From assembly GCF_035958815.1 (NCBI RefSeq), contig NZ_CP108383.1, forward strand, positions 8,060,001 to 8,124,000: 64,000 nt of DNA. Direction: 5' to 3'. This DNA is from Nocardia sp. NBC_01327 (lineage in GTDB: Bacteria > Actinomycetota > Actinomycetes > Mycobacteriales > Mycobacteriaceae). Below the pieces are notes generated by a model. That model searched no databases, had not been told where the DNA came from, and was given only the letters and a program-made list of their open reading frames with translations. Position numbers and translations under genes: made by a program. Shown piece after piece: positions 7,454 through 14,207 of this stretch. How positions within the stretch are numbered: position 1 is the first letter of the stretch; every line of letters begins with the position of its first letter.

Positions 7454-8206
7454 TTGTTCGTCCACCCTGTCCAGCAGTTCCGGGCCGTTGTTGCGGACGC
7501 TGTTGACCAGCAGGGGCACCGGGCGGATCAGGATGTCCGAGACATCCTCGGGGCGCGGGGTTTCCAGCAGTTCTTCGGGGGCCGGGTGGTCCGGGTCGAG
7601 CCAGGCGTCCCAGTGCGCGCGGGGCATGGGCAGTGGCATGCGGTCGTGCACCTTCGTCAGATCACCGACCGCATCGGTGGTCAGGATGGTGCAGGACAGC
7701 AGCGGTTTCGCCTCGTCGCCCAGACTGCGGTCGCGCCAGACCGACCAGAGGCCGGCCATGTACAGGCGCTCACCGTCGGCCCTGGACATGAAGAACGGCT
7801 GTTTGACGGCCTTGCCGGATCCGCCCGGTTCTGTCACCCACTCGTACCAGCCGTCCATCGGTACCAGGCAGCGGCGCTTCTTCACCGCATCGCGGAAGGA
7901 CGCGGTGGTGGCGGCCTTGTCGGCGCGGGCATTGAACAGCGGTTTGCCCTTGGCCGGGATGCCGGGTTCGGCGGCCTTGCTCCAGGGCGGGATCAGACCC
8001 CAGCGCATGGCCCGGATACGCAGGGTCGCCGGGTCCTGCGGGTGGTCGCGGTCGTGCCGCTCCACCACCGTGAGCACCTGATTCGTGGGCGCCACGTTGT
8101 AGTTGGGGTCGAAGCCCTTGCCGGTGTCGGCACCCGTCTCGTCGAGAGCGTCGAGTTCGACGGCCAGCGTGGCGGGATTCGTCGTTGTCGCGTACCTACC
8201 GCACAT
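7430..8206 (-). CDS. SRAP/YedK (HMCES-like) DNA-protein crosslink protein
   Basis: A 258-residue SOS-response-associated peptidase. It begins MCGRY; after Met removal, Cys2 is the residue that crosslinks to abasic sites in single-stranded DNA and shields them. The family motifs NVAPT, MRWGLIPPW, NARAD, RCLVPMDGWYEW and HDRMP are all present in order. The start is fixed by the need for Cys at position 2, although an in-frame start three codons upstream exists. Corresponds to M. tuberculosis Rv3226c by position and sequence. No clear LexA box was seen upstream. Confidence 0.93.
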   Translation of the reverse strand: MCGRYATTTNPATLAVELDALDETGADTGKGFDPNYNVAPTNQVLTVVERHDRDHPQDPATLRIRAMRWGLIPPWSKAAEPGIPAKGKPLFNARADKAATTASFRDAVKKRRCLVPMDGWYEWVTEPGGSGKAVKQPFFMSRADGERLYMAGLWSVWRDRSLGDEAKPLLSCTILTTDAVGDLTKVHDRMPLPMPRAHWDAWLDPDHPAPEELLETPRPEDVSDILIRPVPLLVNSVRNNGPELLDRVDEQAGQISLI

Positions 8207-8353
8207 GTGGACCATGCTGCCACCGGACACCGACGGATTCGAGTCTTCCCACACCTTTGAAACAGTCGCGAGTAAAGTGAGGGCAATTGACTTCACTTGG
8301 AACGTATGAGACGTTCGTCGCATCACACTCTCGTAAAGGGATCGCTGCCAATC

Positions 8354-9862
8354 ATGTCTGTTACCGACACCGCCCCGATCGATCAGGACGCCGTGCTGAC
8401 CTCCGTCAACCCCGCCACCGGCGAGGTCCTCGCCACTTACAAGATCGATGACGAGGCCGCGGTGCACGCCGCCGTCGCCAAGGCCCGCACCGCCGCCGCC
8501 ACCTGGGGTGCGCTGAGCTACGCCGAGCGCAAGCGGCATCTGCTGCGCTGGAACAGCAGGCTGGTCGCCACCTCCGACGAACTCTGCGCGCTCATCCACG
8601 CCGAGAACGGCAAACCGCTCGACGACGCCTACCTCGAGCTGATGCTGGTGCTCGAGCACATCAAGTGGGCGGCCTCCAATGCGGAGAAGGTACTCAAGCC
8701 CAAGAAGGTCTCCCCGGGCGCGCTCATGTCGAACTTCTCCGCGCATGTGGAGCAGCGCCCGCTCGGCGTGGTCGGCATCATCGGGCCGTGGAACTACCCG
8801 ATCTACACCCCCAACGGTTCCATCGCCTACGCGCTGGCCGCCGGCAATACGGTCGTGTTCAAGCCGAGCGAATTCTCCACGGGCATCGGCAATTTCGTCG
8901 CCGCCGCCTTCGCCGAGGCGAATCCGGACCTGCCGGACGGGGTTTTCACCGCCATCAACGGCTTCGGCGCCACCGGCGCCGCGCTGGTGCGCGCGGGCGT
9001 GAACAAGCTGGCCTTCACCGGGTCCACCGCGACCGGTAAGAAGATCATGGCCTCTGCGGCCGATTCGCTCACCCCGGTACTGCTGGAGTGCGGCGGCAAG
9101 GATGCGGTGATCGTGGCCGCCGATGCCGATATCAAGGCCGCGGCCGACGCGGTCGCATGGGGCGCCACCTCCAATTCCGGGCAGACCTGCGCCGGCGTGG
9201 AGCGGGTGTACGTCGACAAGTCGATCGCCGAACCGTTCATCGCCGAGGTCAAGCGCATCCTGACCGATATCAAGCCGGGCTCGGACGACAAGGCCTCCTA
9301 CGGGCCGATGACCATGCCCAGCCAGATCGATATCGTGCGGCGGCATATCGACGACGCGCTGAAGAACGGCGGCAAGGCCGTGCTCGGCGGGCCCGAATCC
9401 ATCAAGGGTCCGTTCATCGAGCCGGTCATCCTGGTCGACACCGACGAATCCTCGGATGCGGTGTGCGAGGAGACCTTCGGGCCGACCGTCACCATTCGCA
9501 CCGTCAACGGCATCGACGAAGCGGTGGAGCTGACCAATAGGAGCAAGTACGGGCTGGGGTCGGCGGTGTACTCGGCCAAGCACGGGCTGGAGATCGCGCG
9601 CCGCCTGAATGTCGGCTGCACATCGGTGAATTCGGTGCTCAGCTACGCCGCCATCTCCGGACTGCCGTTCGGCGGCGTCGGCGATTCCGGTATCGGGCGC
9701 ATCCACGGCGCGCCGGGGCTGCTGGAATTCTCGCGGCCGCATTCGATCGCGGTGCAGCGCTTCACGATTCCGGGTATGGCATTGCTGTCGTACTCGCGGA
9801 CTGACAGCACCATGAAGCTGCTGCGCAAGATCGTGCCGTTCCTGCACGGGCGTAATAAGTAG
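8354..9862 (+). CDS. Aldehyde dehydrogenase (NAD(P)-dependent)
   Basis: A 502-residue ALDH-superfamily enzyme. The catalytic Cys279 lies in SGQTCAG, the general base Glu245 in LLECGGKD, and the oxyanion Asn in GPWNYP. The substrate class cannot be fixed: the sequence is generic. The C-terminal extension (SYSRTDSTMKLLRKIVPFL) recalls membrane-associated fatty aldehyde dehydrogenases, which would suit the lipid genes in this window. ATG 8354 starts the conserved N-terminus; upstream in-frame ATGs lack support. Divergent from the SRAP gene, followed by two hairpins. Confidence 0.9.
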   Translation: MSVTDTAPIDQDAVLTSVNPATGEVLATYKIDDEAAVHAAVAKARTAAATWGALSYAERKRHLLRWNSRLVATSDELCALIHAENGKPLDDAYLELMLVLEHIKWAASNAEKVLKPKKVSPGALMSNFSAHVEQRPLGVVGIIGPWNYPIYTPNGSIAYALAAGNTVVFKPSEFSTGIGNFVAAAFAEANPDLPDGVFTAINGFGATGAALVRAGVNKLAFTGSTATGKKIMASAADSLTPVLLECGGKDAVIVAADADIKAAADAVAWGATSNSGQTCAGVERVYVDKSIAEPFIAEVKRILTDIKPGSDDKASYGPMTMPSQIDIVRRHIDDALKNGGKAVLGGPESIKGPFIEPVILVDTDESSDAVCEETFGPTVTIRTVNGIDEAVELTNRSKYGLGSAVYSAKHGLEIARRLNVGCTSVNSVLSYAAISGLPFGGVGDSGIGRIHGAPGLLEFSRPHSIAVQRFTIPGMALLSYSRTDSTMKLLRKIVPFLHGRNK

Positions 9863-9886
9863 AGAGTTCCCCACTCCGGGGGGTGA

Positions 9887-9919
9887 AAGGTGTTTCAGGG
9901 GCTCTGCCCCTGAAACCTT
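9887..9919. terminator. Hairpin terminator after the aldehyde dehydrogenase gene
   Basis: TTTCAGGGGC pairs with GCCCCTGAAA across TCT, extended by AAGG/CCTT. It begins 25 bases after the stop at 9862. Confidence 0.7.
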
Positions 9920-9956
9920 GAATCGCAGTGCGGCTTCGCGCTCGAAACGGCTTTCG

Positions 9957-9985
9957 ATGCCGGTTTCCCTTGGGGGAACCGGCAT
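9957..9985. terminator. Second hairpin, serving the minus-strand gene at 9994
   Basis: ATGCCGGTTTCCC pairs with GGGGAACCGGCAT with one mismatch. It lies eight bases beyond the 3' end of the convergent minus-strand gene. Confidence 0.6.
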
Positions 9986-9993
9986 TCGGCGTT

Positions 9994-10293
9994 TCAGGGA
10001 GTCGGCGGCAGGGCCGGGGGGACGAAGAATTCTTCGAGGGGCGTGGGGCCGGTGTAGCGGCGGCAGTTGCAGCTCGCCCACTCCTTGAGGCCGTGGCCGT
10101 TCTTGCGGAAGGTTTCGCCGTGGCAGCGGCTGCTCTCGCGCTCGTGCACGGCGAGGTCGTGGCCGCAGCCGCAGAGGGCGGTGGCCGGTGCGAGTTGCCC
10201 GGGCTGCTTACCGGAGCGGGAACCGAAGCGGCCGAGCACCCAGCCACCGCCGACCAGTGCGGCGCCGAGCGTGAGGCTGAAGGGATCGATCAC
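9994..10293 (-). CDS. Conserved small membrane protein, cysteine-containing
   Basis: A 99-residue protein that I cannot assign. It starts with one hydrophobic helix (FSLTLGAALVGGGWVLGRFG). A cytosolic-type domain follows with metal-binding-like residues: CGCGHDLAVHERESSRC, then SCNC near residue 77, so four or five Cys plus His could bind zinc. The GTG at 10293 is preferred over the ATG at 10314 because a TATACT -10 box ends six bases upstream, giving a leaderless transcript that would exclude the ATG. It is divergent from aroA. Confidence 0.6.
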   Translation of the reverse strand: MIDPFSLTLGAALVGGGWVLGRFGSRSGKQPGQLAPATALCGCGHDLAVHERESSRCHGETFRKNGHGLKEWASCNCRRYTGPTPLEEFFVPPALPPTP

Positions 10294-10299
10294 CCCGCC

Positions 10300-10326
10300 A
10301 GTATACGTACCCATATACGTATATGG
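10300..10326. promoter_or_regulatory. Divergent promoter with 16-bp palindrome
   Basis: CCATATACGTATATGG (10311-10326) is a perfect palindrome. Next to it, TATACT on the minus strand (10305-10300) is the likely -10 box of the gene at 9994. The palindrome would sit near that promoter's -20 region, a normal operator position. Confidence 0.5.
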
Positions 10327-10455
10327 CTAGTCTGACGGGCAATCCAGGGCCCGGAACCACCGGTACGGCGGGAAAATCGCGGAATTCCCGTGCCCGCACC
10401 GGACGAAAGGGGCGGGGAGCCCCGCAGGACGTCGATCGTTTGGGAAGATGGACCT

Positions 10456-11739
10456 GTGACTTTCTGGCCCGCGCCCCATGTCCGAACTCCCGTGCACGCG
10501 ACCGTGACCCTGCCCGGGTCCAAATCCATTACCAACCGGGCGCTGATCCTCGCCGCACTGGCGGATCGGCCGTCCACCCTCACCGGTGCGCTGCGCAGCC
10601 GCGACACCAACCTCATGATCGACGCGCTGCGGGCCATGGGCGTGGGCATCGAGGGTGATGCCGACACCCTCACCGTCACCCCGCCCGACGAGTTCACCAG
10701 CGCCATGGTGGATTGCGGGCTCGCGGGCACCATCATGCGATTCCTGCCGTCCGTCGCCGCCCTGGCCACCGGCGATGTCGCCTTCGACGGCGACGAGCAG
10801 GCGCGGGTGCGGCCGCTGAACACCATTCTGGACGCACTGCGCAGCCTCGGCGTCGATATCGACGGCGACGCACTGCCTTTCGTGGTGCACGGGACGGGCG
10901 CACTGCGCGGCGGGCCGGTCACCATCGACGCCTCCGGATCGTCACAGTTCGTGTCCGGGCTGCTGCTGTCGGCGGCGCGGTTCGAACAGGGCGTCACCGT
11001 GAATCACGATGGGGCGCGGCTGCCTTCGATGCCGCATATCGAGATGACCGTGCAGATGCTGCGCCAGGCCGATGTGCAGGTGGAGGCCCCCTCCGATCCC
11101 CGCAAGGCGCAGACCTGGACGGTATCGCCCGGGCCGATCCGCGCCGTGGACTGGGAGGTGGAGCCGGATCTGTCCAATGCCACCCCGTTCCTGGCGGCGG
11201 CGGCCGTCACCGGCGGCACGGTGACCATTCCGCACTGGCCGCGCTACACCACGCAGCCGGGCGATGTGATCCGCGAGATCCTGGTGCGCATGGGCGCGGA
11301 ATGCCGCAGCTTCGAGAATGTGCTCACCGTGCACGGGCCGCAGCGCCTGGCCGGCATCGATATCGACCTGCACGATGTGGGCGAACTGACCCCGACCGTC
11401 GCAGCCCTTGCGGCCCTTGCGGATTCGCCGTCCCGCCTGCGCGGGATCGCGCACCTGCGCGGGCACGAGACCGATCGGCTCGCGGCGCTGGCCGCCGAGA
11501 TCAACCGGCTCGGCGGCAATGTCACCGAGACCGAGGACGGGCTGATCATCACGCCGGCGCCGCTGTCGGGCGGGCAGTGGCACTCCTACGCCGATCACCG
11601 CATGGCCACCGCCGGAGCGATTATCGGTCTCGTGGTGCCGGGCGTGGAGATCGAGGACATCGGCACCACCGCCAAGACGCTCCCGAATTTCGTTGGGCTG
11701 TGGGAGAACATGCTCAGCGAATCGGAGGCAGGGAACTGA
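10456..11739 (+). CDS. aroA: 3-phosphoshikimate 1-carboxyvinyltransferase (EPSP synthase)
   Basis: A 427-residue EPSP synthase, the sixth step of the shikimate pathway: it joins PEP to shikimate-3-phosphate. Family landmarks are PGSKSITNRALILAALA near residue 20, RSRDTNLMIDAL, GLAGTIMRFLPSVAAL, DASGSSQFVSGLLL, PLPSMPHIEMT and HLRGHETDRLAALA. GTG at 10456 (VTFWPAP) was chosen because it matches the conserved N-terminus. It overlaps rsgA by four bases. Same position as M. tuberculosis Rv3227. Confidence 0.95.
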   Translation: MTFWPAPHVRTPVHATVTLPGSKSITNRALILAALADRPSTLTGALRSRDTNLMIDALRAMGVGIEGDADTLTVTPPDEFTSAMVDCGLAGTIMRFLPSVAALATGDVAFDGDEQARVRPLNTILDALRSLGVDIDGDALPFVVHGTGALRGGPVTIDASGSSQFVSGLLLSAARFEQGVTVNHDGARLPSMPHIEMTVQMLRQADVQVEAPSDPRKAQTWTVSPGPIRAVDWEVEPDLSNATPFLAAAAVTGGTVTIPHWPRYTTQPGDVIREILVRMGAECRSFENVLTVHGPQRLAGIDIDLHDVGELTPTVAALAALADSPSRLRGIAHLRGHETDRLAALAAEINRLGGNVTETEDGLIITPAPLSGGQWHSYADHRMATAGAIIGLVVPGVEIEDIGTTAKTLPNFVGLWENMLSESEAGN

Positions 11740-12749
11740 AGCGCCGCGAGTACGACGAGTCCGACGTCCGGATCCGTCCGGGCAAGACCTCGCGTCCCCG
11801 CACCAAAACCCGTCCGCAGCATCTGGATGCGGAAGCCGCCATGGTCGTCTCGGTCGACCGGGGCCGGTGGGGTTGTGTTCTCGACGACGATCCGGAACAC
11901 CGGATCGTCGCCATGCGCGCCCGCGAATTGGGCCGCACCCCGATCGTGGTCGGCGATCAGGTGGATCTGGTCGGCGATCTGTCCGGGAAGCCGGACAGCC
12001 TGGCGCGCATCGTCCGGGTCGCGGAACGGCGAACTGTCCTGCGCCGCACCGCCGATGACACCGATCCGTTCGAACGCATTGTCGTCGCCAATGCCGGGCA
12101 GCTGTTCATCGTGGTCGCCCTGGCGGATCCGCCGCCGCGCACCGGTTTCGTGGAGCGCGCCATGGTGGCCGCGTATGTCGGTGGGCTGCAACCGATTCTG
12201 TGCCTGACCAAACATGATCTCGCCGCGGAATCCGAATTCGCCGCCACCTTCGAGGATTTGGACCTCACCATTGTGTACGGCGGGGTCGACGATCCGCTCG
12301 AACCGGTGCTGGAGCTGTTGAACGGCCGCCTCACCGCGCTCATCGGGCACTCCGGTGTCGGCAAGTCGACTTTGGTGAATCGCCTTGTCCCCGATGCCGA
12401 TCGGGCCGTCGGCGTGGTCTCCGGGGTGGGCAAGGGGCGGCACACCTCCACCCAGTCCGTGGCCCTGCCCCTGGTGGAGGGCGGCTGGGTCGTGGACACC
12501 CCCGGTGTCCGCTCCTTCGGGCTGGCGCACATCACGCCCGACGATGTCATCGGCGCCTTCTCCGATCTCGCCGACGCCATCGAGGACTGCCCGCGCGGCT
12601 GCACGCATCTCGGCCCGCCCGCCGATCCCGAATGCGCCCTCGACAATCTGCCGGGTAAGCAGGCGCGGGTGGCGGCCATCCGACTACTGCTCAATGCGCT
12701 CAATACCAACGACCCCTGGTTCAAAGGCGGCCAGACCACCACCATCTGA
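11736..12749 (+). CDS. rsgA: RsgA, circularly permuted ribosome-assembly GTPase
   Basis: A 337-residue GTPase that helps mature the 30S subunit. An OB-fold comes first, then permuted G motifs: LTKHD (G4), GHSGVGKSTLVN P-loop (G1) near residue 205, and DTPGVRSFGL (G3). The C-terminal zinc finger is CPRGCTHLGPPADPEC. The start appears to be CTG at 11736: GGAGG lies 7 bases upstream, the codon overlaps the aroA stop as CTGA, and the next in-frame ATG (AAMVVSVD) would remove conserved residues (YDESDVRIRPGK). Confidence 0.92.
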   Translation: MKRREYDESDVRIRPGKTSRPRTKTRPQHLDAEAAMVVSVDRGRWGCVLDDDPEHRIVAMRARELGRTPIVVGDQVDLVGDLSGKPDSLARIVRVAERRTVLRRTADDTDPFERIVVANAGQLFIVVALADPPPRTGFVERAMVAAYVGGLQPILCLTKHDLAAESEFAATFEDLDLTIVYGGVDDPLEPVLELLNGRLTALIGHSGVGKSTLVNRLVPDADRAVGVVSGVGKGRHTSTQSVALPLVEGGWVVDTPGVRSFGLAHITPDDVIGAFSDLADAIEDCPRGCTHLGPPADPECALDNLPGKQARVAAIRLLLNALNTNDPWFKGGQTTTI

Positions 12750-12830
12750 GTTCGGCCGCAGCCAGCATCTCTCGTAGCCCACTGAAATCTCTCGCAGCCC
12801 ACTGAAATTCCCCACCCCCTAGGGAGTTCC

Positions 12831-13292
12831 ATGATCTCGAGCAATGCCGATACCGCACTGACAGAACTGATGCTGCACGCCGCCCACATCGGGCAGCAGG
12901 TGACCCGCATCAGAGGGCAGGGCGCAGCCGCACAGGGGCAGGTGCGCGCCGAGGTCGATGTCGACGGCACACTCACCGGGCTGTCCATCGACGATTCGCT
13001 GCAGGGCACGGCGATGCGGGATCTCGCGCGCCTGGTGGTGCAGGCGCAGCAGGCCGCGTGCGCCCAGGCCGGCCAGAGCGCCGCCGCGCTGCGGCGCACA
13101 TTCACCGACAATCCGTATGCCGCTGCGCTGCTGCACCAGAGCGCGGCTGCGGGAATGCGCGCCGAGCAGTCGAAAACTCCACGCGCACAACGTCCTTACG
13201 CGGCCGAGCCCTACGACGAACCGCTGCCACCGGGCACGGTCGGTCCCAGCGACTGGCTGGACGACTGGGATCTCCCGCAGCGGGCCTGGTGA
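12831..13292 (+). CDS. YbaB/EbfC-family DNA-binding-like protein
   Basis: A 153-residue protein. The central region, GQVRAEVDVDGTLTGLSIDDSL, has the beta-strand pattern of YbaB/EbfC nucleoid-associated proteins. It is flanked by helices, one with LARLVVQAQQAACAQAGQSAA. The last 50 residues are acidic and proline-rich, predicted disordered. In mycolate-containing actinomycetes such proteins also occur beside type VII secretion genes, but none are here. Its stop overlaps a GTG just before the next gene, so the two are probably cotranscribed. Confidence 0.65.
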   Translation: MISSNADTALTELMLHAAHIGQQVTRIRGQGAAAQGQVRAEVDVDGTLTGLSIDDSLQGTAMRDLARLVVQAQQAACAQAGQSAAALRRTFTDNPYAAALLHQSAAAGMRAEQSKTPRAQRPYAAEPYDEPLPPGTVGPSDWLDDWDLPQRAW

Positions 13293-13294
13293 TC

Positions 13295-13828
13295 ATGCGA
13301 CTACGTCGAAAGTCACGGCCCGTCCGGCGGGGCGGGGAGCATGCGCGCTGGAATCCGCTGCCCGCGCTCGGGCGGGCCATTGCCGCACGCCCGATCGTCA
13401 TGCGCATGTCACCGGCGATCCTCGCGCTCGACCGGACCGTCCGGCGAATCACCCGCGGGCGCAAGGGCGTTCTCGATCTGGCCGGGCTGCCCTCCCTGGA
13501 GCTGACCGTCCTCGGCCGCCGCACCGGACTGCCGCGCACCGTATCCCTGCTCTACGTCCCCGATCCGGACAACCGGAAAGTGTTCCTGCTCATCGGTTCC
13601 AATTGGGGACGCCCGGAACACCCCGCCTGGTCGGCCAATCTGAAGGCCGCCGACCAGGCCGAATTACACGTCGACGGTGAGCGATTCACCGTCGGGGTCC
13701 GCTGGCTCACCGGCGCCGACCGCGATCACGCCTGGCAGCACGCGATCACGTTCTGGCGCGGCTACGCCATGGAGCAGCGCCTGGCCGGGGATCGGACGTT
13801 CCGGCTGTTCGAACTGACCAGAGTCTGA
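13295..13828 (+). CDS. Nitroreductase/deazaflavin (F420)-dependent oxidoreductase family
   Basis: A 177-residue protein of the Ddn-like split beta-barrel family. Hallmarks are LELTVLGRRTGLPRTVSLLYVPD, FLLIGSNWGRPEHPAWSANL and the YAMEQRLAGDRTFRLFELTRV end, where F420 binds in relatives. The substrate is unknown. It fits the presence of the F420 genes fbiA and fbiB in this window, though they are 37 kb away. ATG 13295; a GTG at 13289 overlapping the upstream stop would add two residues. Confidence 0.85.
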   Translation: MRLRRKSRPVRRGGEHARWNPLPALGRAIAARPIVMRMSPAILALDRTVRRITRGRKGVLDLAGLPSLELTVLGRRTGLPRTVSLLYVPDPDNRKVFLLIGSNWGRPEHPAWSANLKAADQAELHVDGERFTVGVRWLTGADRDHAWQHAITFWRGYAMEQRLAGDRTFRLFELTRV

Positions 13829-13885
13829 GCGGCGTCCCGGCCGCACGGGGTGCGGGGGTTCCCGGGCGTGGTTTAGCCTGCCGAG

Positions 13886-14203
13886 GTGGAAGACCATGAG
13901 CGGGGCGAGTACTCGCCGCTCCTCGATGAGGATTTGGGGCCGGGTGCGCCGGTGACACCCGAGGTGCGAATCGGGCGCAATGACGACAGCCGCGAGTTGC
14001 CCGGATGCGTGCGCTGCGGGAGGCCCGCCGCCCTGTATCTGCGCGCGGTGTGGCTTTCGGCGCGCGCCGTGCTCGGTGGCGATATCGATGTCGACAAGCT
14101 CATTCGAGTGGACGCGTGCGGAAGTTGCGCCGGCAGTGTGGCGGGGATGATTCTCGTCAACTCGGATCCGCGCTACTGGGGCGAATCGATGCGGCTGGAC
14201 TGA
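13886..14203 (+). CDS. Small protein with paired CxxC motifs, unknown function
   Basis: A 105-residue acidic protein. The two pairs, GCVRCGRP (near residue 41) and ACGSCAG (near residue 78), could form a zinc ribbon. The rest shows no membrane segment or signal peptide. The start is GTG at 13886 with GAGG just before it; a downstream ATG is not obvious. I do not recognise the family. It runs tail-to-tail with the LuxR-type regulator, four bases apart. Confidence 0.6.
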   Translation: MEDHERGEYSPLLDEDLGPGAPVTPEVRIGRNDDSRELPGCVRCGRPAALYLRAVWLSARAVLGGDIDVDKLIRVDACGSCAGSVAGMILVNSDPRYWGESMRLD

Positions 14204-14207
14204 CGGC

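Noticed and set aside
9942..9957. LexA-like palindrome TCGAAACGGCTTTCGA
   Set aside because: It lies between two convergent gene ends next to terminator hairpins, not in a promoter, and lacks the GTTCGA half-site.
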